The notes under the pieces were generated by a model. It was given only the letters and a program-made list of their open reading frames with translations, was not told the origin of the DNA and did no database searches. DNA of 64,000 nucleotides from Alitta virens (taxonomy: Eukaryota; Annelida; Polychaeta; Phyllodocida; Nereididae): contig OW028580.1 of NCBI GenBank assembly GCA_932294295.1, forward strand, positions 14,015,102-14,079,101. Direction: 5' to 3'. Below are positions 12,829-21,578 of the stretch, one piece after another. The translations under genes were made by a program, and so were the position numbers. How positions within the stretch are numbered: the first letter of the stretch is position 1; every line of letters starts with the position of its first letter.

Positions 12829-12986
12829 ATGAAAAAACCCAACGAAATGCAGGTCAACTCCCTTAAAGAATTTAGTATTGAAGCCATGAAAAAGTTTATC
12901 TGGGAGGAAGTGGTTGGAGAGCTTGAAAATGAAGTTCCTGTATGGATGAAATGTCTGAGAAGTGCCCTTGGATCCAACAAAAATAG
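12829..12986 (+). CDS. Transposase exon 3: helical segment
   Basis: Acceptor TGTTTTAG, donor GTATGA, phase 0 in and phase 2 out. Encodes a charged helical stretch ending VPVWMKCLRSALGSN. Joins exon 4 through a split Arg codon. Confidence 0.6.
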
Positions 12987-13171
12987 GTATGAGAAATGTA
13001 CGTTTTGTACATATATGTTCATTCAAATCCAATCAATACAGTACATTTCTACATAATGCTACATATATATATGCCTTATTTGCTGTAAAAAAAGTTACAT
13101 TATTTACTTCGCTGCCTGGTAACATTTTAAGTTGAACATAATTTTTTATGGCCCCATGTGACAATTTGCAG

Positions 13172-13250
13172 GAATGATACAGCACGTGAAGGATTCATCA
13201 CAGCTGTGGTGCTTCATACGAGATAATCCTGGAATTTCAAATTTTTACAG
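13172..13250 (+). CDS. Transposase exon 4, with in-frame TAA
   Basis: Acceptor ATTTGCAG, donor GTGAGG. The 79-base length restores phase 0 for exon 5. The correct frame reads NDTAREGFITAVVLHTR, then TAA at 13224-13226, then SWNFKFLQ, which runs straight into exon 5. The region after the stop matches the family pattern of 'LQ, then an LW..G motif', so the TAA looks like a nonsense mutation. Confidence 0.55.
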
Positions 13251-14158
13251 GTGAGGAAATTTGTTGATGATTTTAAATCCTGTACATGTATAAATATTTA
13301 TATTCTTATGATCAAATGAGAGACCTTAAAGTCCCCATCTCACATAGCCGATTTTGCCGTATTGAACCCGTAGTATTACGTAACGGTTATGCAATGCGCT
13401 ACCTTTCTCAAACCCGACGGCTACCCGCCAATACCCGGCGATACCCATCGAGTGACTCCTGGGACTCGTGGCCAAGCCGGGAGTTTCGCAGCCGGTAGCC
13501 AGTATGCCATGCTTGCAAAAACCGTCATAAGCGCAGATTGCCCGTCAAAGTCGGCGAATTACCCGTAGAAGTCGGCGAGATATCCATCCCTTATTTTACC
13601 CATAGTAAAGCCGGCGGTTTACTAGGAGTAAGCCGACGGGTAGTAGGAGTAACTCGACGGCTTCCAGGAGTAACCCTCCGAGTTGTAGGAGTAGATAGAT
13701 AGTTTAGAAAGACAGATAGATTTATATGCTTATTATATAATATAGAATATCTCGCTTAATATTTGATCTATTTTCGATCCGAAAACACATATGGAATCAG
13801 TATGAACTATACTACAATTCAGTCTGATTTACAAAATATCATTCGACGAGTGACTCACAATACGTCGAGTCTCTCCTGGGTTTCGTGGATCAAACGGCCG
13901 TAATCCGGCGAGTCACTCGTAGAACCCGGTGACAAAATAGAACCTGGCGAGTCACACGTAGAACCCGGCGAGTCACACGGCGGATGATGCCCCGCCCCTT
14001 TTGGTCGCCAGAATCCTTCACCAACCCGGCAAAAAAGCTGTTGCATACCCGTTACGTCATACTACGGCAAATCGGCTATGTGAAACCTAGGTTTTAGTAA
14101 GGTATTGGAAAAAACATTGACTCAATTTTAGCTTCATGAATACAATTTAATTTTACAG
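13251..14158. other. Transposase intron 4 (contains a 744-bp inverted-repeat element)
   Basis: Most of this intron is the CpG-rich element at 13340-14083. The remaining margins are A/T-rich and featureless, ending at the acceptor TTTTACAG. Confidence 0.6.
13340..14083. mobile_element. MITE/foldback-like element in intron 4
   Basis: Begins TCACATAGCCGATTTTGCCG and ends with the inverted complement CGGCAAATCGGCTATGTGA. Similarity continues inward through GTAACGG..TATGCAA, giving inverted ends of roughly 50 bp. The interior is strikingly CpG-rich against A/T-rich surroundings. It holds degenerate short repeats (units like GTAGAACCCGGCGAGTCAC and AGGAGTAAGCCGACGG). No coding capacity was seen. 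The exact target duplication could not be settled. Because it lies between splice sites it need not disrupt the gene. Confidence 0.75.
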
Positions 14159-14323
14159 ACTTGTATGGCATTGGAGTTGTGGAGACAGGGTGCCACCCAA
14201 AAACTTTTTACATCATTGAACCACCTTGGTTTGACCCTTGGAGTCAAGGCAGCATGGGCACATGTGGACAAACTAGCAGAACATCATGATGCTCAACTTA
14301 AATCATGGAAGGAAAAAATCCAG
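14159..14323 (+). CDS. Transposase exon 5: LW..G helical motif
   Basis: Acceptor TTTTACAG, donor GTAAAT, phase 0 at both ends. Encodes MALELWRQGATQKLFTSLN followed by HLGLTLG. This type of motif is characteristic, as I recall, of the region before the catalytic core in DUF6589-type proteins. Confidence 0.7.
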
Positions 14324-14421
14324 GTAAATTTCAGAAAGAAAACTGTAGTGGCAACTTTTTTGGTATTCAAACCAAATACAAGCAGTTTAGATTTTTTTTG
14401 TTTGGTATTTTCAAAATATAG

Positions 14422-14561
14422 GATAAGTCAAAACTGCAACCTGGTTTCGTTCTATGTTGGGATAATGTCCAAATTACATCACATGCGAAACATCAAGGCA
14501 ATGTTGCCCCGACTAAGAATAATTTCTTAATTTGGGCTCTTGGATTTGCAGCTGAAAACAG
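14422..14561 (+). CDS. Transposase exon 6: first candidate catalytic Asp (WDN)
   Basis: Acceptor AATATAG, donor GTAACT. Encodes LQPGFVLCWDNVQITSHAKH, then FLIWALGFAAEN. A hydrophobic strand ending in WDN is the usual look of the first Asp of an RNase H-like fold, which is inference here. Exits in phase 2. Confidence 0.7.
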
Positions 14562-14779
14562 GTAACTATTTTTTGATCAGGTAAACACTGTTCAGTCAGA
14601 TTTTTCTTCATTTGAAAGCTGGAGCTTGATCATTTATTTAAGAGGAGTAATGACCATAAGTAATATCCACTCAATTTTTTTTTTGGTTATATGTTATCAT
14701 ACAGCTTAGAGCAGCACAGAATGCACACAAATTTTATACGTCAATGCCCAACTTTCTAACCTATAAAAACCTCTCTCAG

Positions 14780-15144
14780 TACCATTGAATGTTCAATGTC
14801 TCAATGTAGCTGCTGATCCTGAAGCTAAAGGGGTGTTCACACTGTCAAGAGTGGGGATGGCAATAAGCGGGGATGACGAAAAACTGTTAATTGTGCTTAT
14901 CCTTGTACATCACAGGGTGCCCACCCAGCATTTGTGTCAGAGTGTTACACTGCCAGCCTCTTCATTTGATCCACAGGCTTTTTTGCCAAGCAAGGCAGAA
15001 CTGGACAGTCTGCACCACAGAATGGCAATGATTGTTATGAGATGTCTTGCTCAAAATATGCCGTTTCTTGAAGATATTAAAGACCTCATGCCAAAACACA
15101 TACCTCATGAACATTCAAAGAAAATGACAAAGAAATCTGTGATA
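14780..15144 (+). CDS. Transposase exon 7 (start uncertain, possible frame break)
   Basis: Open frame from the acceptor CTCTCTCAG to the donor GTAAGA, reading PLNVQCLNVAADPEAKGVF and onward through MIVMRCLAQNMPF. Exon 6 leaves in phase 2, but this acceptor needs phase 1, so the join is one base out. Either a single-base change, a missed micro-exon in 14562-14779 or a different acceptor explains it. The exon itself is convincing by length and composition. Confidence 0.6.
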
Positions 15145-15323
15145 GTAAGAAAATTGTACTTATTACTCAATAGCATATTATAATGCATTTAGTTCATTAA
15201 TATCAGCTAATAAACAAATACCATTCACTGCATGAATAAGTAATGAATAGTTTTGAATAGAACCCCATACCAGTTACAATGACTGACAACATGTTCCCAG
15301 TGAAGAATCGTATTAATTTGCAG

Positions 15324-15395
15324 GTGAATTGTGGTGTAACAGAATGCAACCCAGCAACAATTGATGGGGTTATAAAAGTCATGAAAAAATTACAG
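15324..15395 (+). CDS. Transposase exon 8
   Basis: A 72-base exon, acceptor ATTTGCAG, donor GTTGGT, phase 0 in and out. Encodes VNCGVTECNPATIDGVIKVM and links smoothly to exon 9. Small, but splice sites and phase agree on both sides. Confidence 0.6.
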
Positions 15396-15574
15396 GTTGG
15401 TAATATTCCATCATAAATATGTAGATCATCTATACATGTCATGATTACTCACAACTTGTAAGATTTGATCATTATATCATGTTACTAGCAGCATCATACA
15501 GTATCATTTCTTTTAGTATTTCTATGAACATTGGACTGAAAATGATCTAACAATATCTTTCTGCATTTTTTTAG

Positions 15575-15760
15575 GGGTATGTCCCTGAAGTAGATGGTGA
15601 ACTTCGACCCGTTGTGTGTCTTGGAGATGGTCTGTCTACCCATATCATGACCAGAGCTAAAAAGGCAGTGGCAAATGGGCCACGTGAGGAGGGCATCAGG
15701 CGCTTGAGTGGCTTGATTGAAGGCCCAGAGGAATTCCACAAGATTGTTCTGCTTGCACAG
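15575..15760 (+). CDS. Transposase exon 9: GDG..FH core motif
   Basis: Acceptor TTTTTTAG, donor GTAATG, phase 0. Encodes RPVVCLGDGLSTHIMTRAKK and ends GPEEFHKIVLLAQ. The GDxL motif followed about 35 residues later by an FH pair is the clearest match to DUF6589-type proteins. The Asp in GDG is the second candidate catalytic residue. Confidence 0.72.
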
Positions 15761-15945
15761 GTAATGATGACTATGGGATTCTTATAACATTTTCTTACAA
15801 ATTGTTCAATAACTTGTAATATATGTTATTGTTAACCTATTAAATTCATTCTTGTAATTACCAACAAGTAGATATGGTGGTTTATTTTGGAAAAATAGGG
15901 ACAATATTCAGTAACATTCTAGATATTATATTTTTCTTTTCTAAG

Positions 15946-16083
15946 GATGTTATGAACACCATTTTTGCCGGAGAAAGCCAGGCTCAGAGGGCCACACTGG
16001 CTAACATAAAGGAGGTGTTTGGGCACCGATCCTTAGAAACGAAGGTGATGAGCAACTACCAGCACGTCTGGGATTTTCTCAAG
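15946..16083 (+). CDS. Transposase exon 10
   Basis: Acceptor TTTTCTAAG, donor GTATTT, phase 0. Encodes DVMNTIFAGESQAQRATLAN and ends YQHVWDFLK. The frame runs on by chance into the LINE fragment in the next intron, producing a misleading long open frame. Confidence 0.68.
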
Positions 16084-16189
16084 GTATTTCATCAATTTTG
16101 CGCCGAAGATAGGCCACTATATCATTCATTGCAAATACACCTGGATCTGGCCTTGTGTTCATTGTACGTCAGAATCAATTGTCATCTCA

Positions 16190-17039
16190 TGTTTACATTT
16201 TCTGTTAACAAACTGTTAAGTAAATTAGAGAGCGACAGCTCCATTGATGTGCTAGGTTTTGATAGCAAACTTCTCTGTTCAGCATCTGATACTGTTACTC
16301 CCATTTTAACAGAGTTTTTCAATGTTTCTCTTGAACGTAACTTGGTTCTTGATGACTGGAAATTATCTAGAATCACGCCAGTCTATAAAGGTAAAGGTTG
16401 TAAGGATGAGAAGGGAAATTATAGGCCTATTAGTGTTATTGGTTATATTCCAAAATTACTGGAAAGTCATGGTCAAACTATGGAATATCTTGAAGAACAT
16501 AAATTTATCACTTGCGACCAATCCGTTTTCTCGGGTTTTACTCAGTAATTATGATTATTTCAATGTAAGATGAGTTGATCTTGTAAATGAATTACACTGG
16601 TTAAATGTAAAGCAAAAACGTGATTATTTAATGTCAGTTCCAGATTATCTGACTAATGTTATAACAATGCAGATTGAAGTGTCTAACAGAGAAACAAGGT
16701 CATGTAATGAAAATAATGTACATGTCCCAAGTGTAAACGTGGAATTTACCAAAAGGTGTTTCTCATATATTGGTGCTATTGAGTGGAACACTCTACCTGA
16801 CTCCCTTAGAAAGTGTAGCAGTCTTGATGTATTTAAAAAAAGAGGCCAGGAAGTTTTTTTTATCTACATCATTATAATTGTTTTATTTATACATTAGTGT
16901 TTATTTGTTATTTTTAGTTCCGTTATATTATTCTTCTTTGCACTGTTTTTATTTATTTGTAACCTGGCCATTTTGTTAAAGAGCTATTGCTCAAAATGTT
17001 TATTACCCTGTATAAATATAAATAAATAAATAAATAAAT
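16190..17039 (+). mobile_element. Truncated, internally deleted non-LTR retrotransposon (CR1/jockey-like) in intron 10
   Basis: Residues such as WKLSRITPVYKGKG and NYRPISVIGYIPKLLE are the early reverse-transcriptase region of CR1/L2/jockey-type LINEs. After a TAA at 16546 the sequence jumps to the extreme C-terminus, in another frame: LHWLNVKQKRDYL and later GAIEWNTLPDSLRKCSSLDVFKK. The catalytic palm is missing. It ends in a (TAAA)n tail at about 17015-17039, typical of such elements. The 5' limit is approximate. It lies in the same orientation as the gene and inside the intron. Confidence 0.85.
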
Positions 17040-17072
17040 CTGTTATGATGCCTTTTTTAATTTTTTGTCAAG

Positions 17073-17331
17073 TTCACTACTATTGGATATTTGAGTGTCT
17101 TGACACTATCCATTACTGGGACTTCAACATTAAAAGAAATCCCACAACACTTCCCCCAGAATGGTTCACAGACAAAAAAGCTCAAATGGCTCGAAAATGT
17201 GGCAAATCAAATCATACTTTCGATTTGGGCGCCCTATCCCCAAGAAGATGTGCGGGCAGTTATTAGAGCCTTTCTGCATGAAAATGAGGATGAAGATGAT
17301 GACAATCAGCTGGATTGTTTTTGCAATAAAT
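17073..17331 (+). CDS. Transposase exon 11: start of first PHD-like finger
   Basis: Acceptor TTTTGTCAAG, donor GTGAAA, phase 0 in and phase 1 out. Encodes KLKWLENVANQIILSIWAPY, an acidic run (ENEDEDDDNQ) and LDCFCNK. The CFC pair is the first zinc ligand pair of a PHD finger completed by exon 12; the split codon joins exactly. Confidence 0.65.
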
Positions 17332-17348
17332 GTGAAATTACAACATTA

Positions 17349-17605
17349 TTGACCTGCTATTTAATAAAGAAACAAATTATGATTGAAACTTTACTTTAAG
17401 AGTAATAAATGTTCAATGTTACAGTGGGAAAAGATTGACCTGCTATTTAATAAAGAAACAAATTATGATTGAAACTTCACTTTAAGAGTAATAAATGTTC
17501 AATGTTACAGTGGGAAAATATTGACCTGCTTTTTAATAAAGAAACAAATTATGATTGAAACTTCACTTCAAGAGTAATAAATGTTAAATGTTACAGTGGG
17601 AAAAG
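17349..17605 (+). repeat. 86-bp tandem repeat, 3 copies, in intron 11
   Basis: TTGACCTGC recurs at 17349, 17435 and 17521, giving an 86-base period with few differences. Each unit carries two AATAAA hexamers (TTTAATAAAG and AGTAATAAATG). The array starts just after the exon 11 donor. Confidence 0.9.
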
Positions 17606-17700
17606 TATTTAGTTGTGCATCTTATGTTAATTTCACCACTACTATAAAATCTGTAAACTCTGTTAATAATTCAGTTATTCTCAATATGTTAATGCTTCAG

Positions 17701-17934
17701 ACAAACCCGATTCAATCGTTCAGTGTGCCAACGGGAACTGCAAGATGCAATTTCATGAAAGTTGTGTTGAGACACACACTGTCCCATGGTTTTGTAGTCA
17801 GGCTTGTCAGGCTACAGGCACATGTCACTGCCGGAAAGCTGAAACTGATTCAATAATGGAATGTGCAGCTAGGGAAAACTGCTGTCTGAACAGGTTCTAC
17901 CATATGAATTGTGTTAATGACTACAAAGAATCAG
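17701..17934 (+). CDS. Transposase exon 12: PHD-like zinc fingers 1 and 2
   Basis: Acceptor GCTTCAG, donor GTAAAT, phase 1 in and out. Finger 1: VQCANGNCKMQFHESCV, then WFCSQAC, completing the CFC pair of exon 11. Finger 2: TCHCRK, MECAARENCC, FYHMNCV, completed by WNCSHEC in exon 13. The order and spacing (Cys pair, Cys pair, HxxC, Cys pair) match PHD fingers, which in other proteins read histone tails. Such a role in target-site choice is only inference. Confidence 0.75.
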
Positions 17935-18182
17935 GTAAATAGTTTACATCACAAAGTTCCCAAATTATTATTTTTATCAATGTGTTTTTCGTTGCTTGAA
18001 TTCATTAAAGTACTGGTAATGTTTTTTTTTACCTTTGGCAAAAAGTTTGATTTCCATAAAAGAATTGGTAAAATTAGTTTTGTTATTATCAATTTCTCCC
18101 ATTAAGTTTTTTTTTATACAGACAGAATGCAGCAATCAATTTTTCAATATTATTTTATTTATTTATTTTTGTGGTCAAACAG

Positions 18183-18418
18183 GCGATTGGAACTGTAGCC
18201 ACGAATGTTCATTGAAAATATCGGAATCAATGGAGGATGATGCAGTTCTAACGTACTCAAAGGCAGTGCTTTGGGATGGTCTGCAACTGATGGTGAGACA
18301 TGATGCTGTGCGAGAGGGAGATGGCAAGACTATGGTTGAACATTGGAAGTTGGATTTATTGCAGTTTTGTCAAGGGGCCATACAATGTACTTCAAAATTG
18401 CTCATCAATTTCTTGCAA
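18183..18418 (+). CDS. Transposase exon 13, with internal frameshift
   Basis: Acceptor GGTCAAACAG, donor GTAGGT. Begins DWNCSHECS (end of finger 2) and reads on to WKLDLLQFCQG. The continuation that fits both the family and the phase of exon 14 is HTMYFKIAHQFLA, in another frame from 18379. One base has been lost, or two gained, around 18373-18379. Confidence 0.65.
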
Positions 18419-18616
18419 GTAGGTCTTTGTAAATAATGATACTTTATTAATTTAATCAATGTGTAGATTGTTGTCCGATTAAGAGAAGATTTTTCAAGTG
18501 TATCGGCTACATAGTTTAACCAATTAAACTAGCAAATAATGACCATAATTGGGTAACTTGGCTTTGAGGTGACAGCGCATAGCACACAGTGTTATGAGTG
18601 ATCATTTTTGTTTCAG

Positions 18617-18748
18617 ATGTATCTGGAGTTTTGCCAGCTCGTCTTAGAGATGACTTAGTTTGGAACAGATTGGCAAACCTACATGGGAGACCAGGAGGCA
18701 ACATAGGACTTGACCTGCTGAACGAGTTTCTGAACAATGATTTCAAAG
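18617..18748 (+). CDS. Transposase exon 14: GRPGGN..LDLLNE motif
   Basis: Acceptor TTGTTTCAG, donor GTAAAC. Encodes VSGVLPARLRDDLVWNR, then HGRPGGNIGLDLLNEF. The GRxGGN followed by LDL and Glu is a hallmark, as I recall, of the C-terminal part of DUF6589. The Glu is my candidate for the third catalytic acid. Confidence 0.75.
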
Positions 18749-18985
18749 GTAAACATCATCTGGTAAATTTATTCACCAATTGCCATATCACTTGAAATAT
18801 CAAAAGACCATCAAAACCAATCCTTTCGATATCTTGCTTAAAAACTAAAATCATTATTAGGGCTGAATTGAATTTGAAATCTTAAACCTTAGAACTGTGA
18901 CCTTGACCTTTGACCAATACTGAAAATAGACACTAATCTTATCAAGGATTAATTACTTGATATTCAAATATGGTCATATTTTCAG

Positions 18986-19335
18986 AAATGCTCAAGCGAT
19001 CGCGTGGAATATATACAGAGAGACAAACAGCCAGGTGCGCAGAGATGAGTGGAGCTTATGGAAATATGCTAGATAAGATTTTGGCAGCAGCATCAATGCA
19101 TAACGATGACAGCTACAAGTACAACACTGGATCAGTGGGAGGCATTGCCCAGTTTGTGGAACAGTATGTAGACGAGGGCATGTTTATGTACATTCCTGGA
19201 AGATATCACAGGTCATTCAAAGGCTTCAGATCTACAAAAGAATTGAAATCTCCAAAGAAGTTAGCATCGAAATTACGATCATTTTCGAAAGACTTGGATG
19301 TCTGGAATGAACTATTCATGGAGGGTGATGTGTGA
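18986..19335 (+). CDS. Transposase exon 15 (last), stop TGA
   Basis: Acceptor ATTTTCAG; opens with the split Glu codon of exon 14 and reads EMLKRSRGIYTERQ onward to WNELFMEGDV and TGA at 19333-19335. It has a helical, charged C-terminus. This is the longest clean exon of the gene. Confidence 0.75.
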
Positions 19336-19711
19336 ATATTTTTGATAAGTATAGGAATGTTATTACATTTTTTTTTTGCAAGTGATTGTTTTTCTCTGTT
19401 GGGGTGATTCAGAAGTCATCATTGGAATTCTATGTGTGTCACTGTAATGGTTGTATTTATGAAAATCTGGACAAACATACTCAAACAGCAAATCTACTAA
19501 AAGCAAATTAGAAAGCTTTATTACATATGGTACATTATATACAGGATTGTATATTGTGAATAGGATTATAAACATTTTTTTGCAAACAGTTACTTCAGAA
19601 GCGAAAAATGAAATAATAAACATGTCAATCAATATATTGTTATGCACAATAATATTAAACTTTGAGATAACTTCACTCAGTAACCCCAAATAATGCAGTA
19701 GCAGTCTATGT
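19336..19711. other. Convergent intergenic space between transposase and helicase genes
   Basis: A/T-rich spacer of 376 bases in which the two genes end tail to tail. On the - strand an AATAAA (TTTATT at about 19516-19521) lies about 195 bases beyond the helicase stop and could serve as its poly(A) signal. No equally clear signal was seen for the transposase. No gene was recognised. Confidence 0.45.
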
Positions 19712-19735
19712 TTAGTGTAATCCGCTTGCATATTC
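19712..19735 (-). CDS. Helicase exon 8 (last, short)
   Basis: Acceptor TTTTTTTCAG followed by EYASGLH and TAA. Phase 0 agrees with exon 7. It is very short, so this ending is a reasonable guess rather than certain. Confidence 0.4.
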   Translation of the reverse strand, partial: EYASGLH

Positions 19736-20031
19736 CTGAAAAAAAGGGTATAATTGGCCTTTATATTCTTTTTATTGGTTCAGAAACAAACATTATATTA
19801 TTTTTACCAAAACAATTTAGTTTTACTCAAATTACTGTACCTAGCATGCAAGAAGAGAAAGCCAATGCTCATTTGACCTGATATACATTACAAATCCTGC
19901 ATCCAGAATACATTTACAGTATATGAAATCTATGGTATAATAAGGCAGACAGTGGGTAAGCATCTGTTATTAAATTGCTGTTACATTCAATTGCCATGAC
20001 ATTCAGAAGAGGGCTAAATTATTATGTTTAC

Positions 20032-20311
20032 CTTATCACATGTGGAACAACATGTTCCAAGAGGACCTTTCCTCATCAGTGATTCATCATGATCATTTGC
20101 ATCCGTCAACACAAAAGGTTTCAACAAACACCTTCTTACTCATTCTTTTGATAGATTTGGTATTATGCTTTTCATTTGTTTGGAACAATGCTGTGAGGAT
20201 CTTGGTAGAATATATAATATTGCTTTCCCGGGCTTTCCATCCCTTGAGCCCCTACCAATTTGTTGGATCAAGGTCATTTCATCACCAGGCACACCCCAAA
20301 TGACCACATTC
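20032..20311 (-). CDS. Helicase exon 7: motif VI and zinc-binding end, with in-frame TGA
   Basis: Acceptor ATATTACAG, donor GTAAAC. Encodes NVVIWGVPGDEMTLIQQIGR, GSRDGKPGKAILYILPRSS and NLSKE. A TGA follows at 20142-20140, then VRRCLLKPFV and GTCCSTCDK. RecQ proteins have a similar Arg/Leu/Phe stretch followed by a Cys cluster, so coding clearly once continued past the TGA. Confidence 0.75.
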
Positions 20312-20899
20312 CTGTAATATACAATTCAGATATTGTCAAATGCATAGATCACTTGGTAATACTCAAGTTCTAAAATTACTCATTGTCTGCTTTTATATCT
20401 GTTATATATATTTAAGTTAGCAAATTTTTCTTACTCATCAATGCCATTGCAGCTATGCCCACAGGCGTTTGCCAACCAATATGTCATTGCTTAGTAATGA
20501 CAGCACTTATACTTTAACTAATACCAAGGCTACTGACTGCCTTAATTGGCTTCTCATCTCAAGAGGCAGCAATGTCATTTGCAACAGCCAATCAGCATGT
20601 AGCTGAATACATTAGGAAATTCCCTGAGCTTGATGGCAATTATTTTGCTAGTTTACCAGTTAGACTTAAATACAAACAAATTTGCCTAATAGCCTATAGG
20701 CTGGTTAATGACATTGAATGTCTAACTCTTGAAAAAGATATATATAATTGTATTGCTGACAGATACAAATGGAAAAGATATTGTTGTCAAACTCAGAAAA
20801 TTTTGAATTAGTCTGATAAATGAATTGGTATAATGCTACTTAGCATGTGTGTTAGAATGTTTTTGCATTCCTATTTATATGATGATTATGTAGGCCTAC
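20312..20899. other. Helicase intron 6
   Basis: About 590 bases between motif V and motif VI exons. On the + strand 20572-20811 is an open frame of 79 residues (with FPELDGNYFASLPVRLKYKQ), which I do not recognise and do not count as a gene. It could be a scrap of another element. Otherwise A/T-rich. Confidence 0.45.
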
Positions 20900-21117
20900 C
20901 TAATGTCTGGAATGTTAATGCCCATTCCACTATGCGAAGTATTGTTGATTTATTGAATCTCTGACTGATTCTCTGTTGGTGCGAGACATCGGTATTGGAG
21001 TGGTACATCTCCACAATGTGTGTGTTTGCTGTTCTTGCAATGCCCAAGGCTTTGTAAGGCTCTAAGCCAATTTCCGAGGTGAACCAGCACCACAATTCTG
21101 TTGCATGCTCAATGGAT
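20900..21117 (-). CDS. Helicase exon 6: RecA2 domain, motif V damaged
   Basis: Acceptor AATTTAAAG, donor GTAGGC. Reads SIEHATELWCWFTSEIGL, HIVEMYHSNTDVSHQQRISQ and RFNKSTILRIV. The end of the exon then fits only in another frame as GMGINIPDI. The residues normally linking these (VxAT.AF type) are missing, so a short out-of-frame deletion sits near 20925-20932. Confidence 0.75.
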
Positions 21118-21268
21118 CTTTAAATTAACCACAAATATGAGTTACGGTTGGTTAAGGTGGAATACTTAATATTGTGTACCAGCCAACCGATTACTTTAAT
21201 GGTGGACATTTCTCTTCTTCCAATCTTACATGTAGTAATATCATTCTTATTGTTAAAAACTGTTCTAC

Positions 21269-21402
21269 CTTGTGTAAACGATACTCTTTGGGGCGTCTTT
21301 AGGCTGGGCCAGTGGTTCCAGGAGCCACAGTAGATTGTCTTTGTAGATTTGTTTGTTATCTGAGCAGAAGGTACACGCTGCACATCAAGATAAATGTTCG
21401 CC
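21269..21402 (-). CDS. Helicase exon 5: domain linker and motif IV, with frameshift
   Basis: Acceptor TTTTAACAG, donor GTAGAA. Starts ANIYLDVQRVPSAQ in the frame of exon 4, but the conserved continuation DNLLWLLEPLAQPKDAPKSI, then VYTR, is in another frame and joins exon 6 correctly. One base appears lost around 21345-21358. Confidence 0.72.
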
Positions 21403-21578
21403 CTGTTAAAACAAATAAAATATTGTATTGTCACAATTATTCTGACTTGTAACATAGTTTGTTTGTAAATGTCTTTATATATAAATAAAATATTGCCATT
21501 GTTTTACAGTTTTAAATATTGCCTGCTTTTTTTCATGATTAATATAACATTAAGATATAGTGATAACCAAGCTTGTAC

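Larger units (their letters stand above)
11314..19335 (+). pseudogene. Putative transposase of the transposon (DUF6589-like core, tandem PHD-like fingers), decayed, about 15 exons
   Basis: Proposed exons: 11314-11566, 12529-12719, 12829-12986, 13172-13250, 14159-14323, 14422-14561, about 14780-15144, 15324-15395, 15575-15760, 15946-16083, 17073-17331, 17701-17934, 18183-18418, 18617-18748, 18986-19335. Every intron has GT/AG borders, and phases join cleanly except between exons 6 and 7. The product is about 985 residues. It starts with Cys pairs (CRCC, then CCDC), followed by an alpha-helical region and a core with LCWDNVQIT, VCLGDGLS and EEFHKIV. Two PHD-like Cys/His modules follow, then GRPGGNIGLDLLNEF. 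The GDxL..FH and GRxGGN..LDL..E patterns match what I recall of DUF6589 proteins. The D, D and E residues could form an RNase H-fold triad, which is inference. Lesions: TAA at 11338 and 13224, a frameshift near 18375, and a possible frame break at exon 6/7. Confidence 0.72.

Noticed and set aside
15874..16548. A single 224-residue + strand gene
   Set aside because: It is transposase exon 10 running by chance through its donor site into the LINE fragment.
20572..20811. 79-residue + strand frame inside helicase intron 6
   Set aside because: No recognisable domain or splice context; possibly a scrap of another element, but not supportable as a gene.
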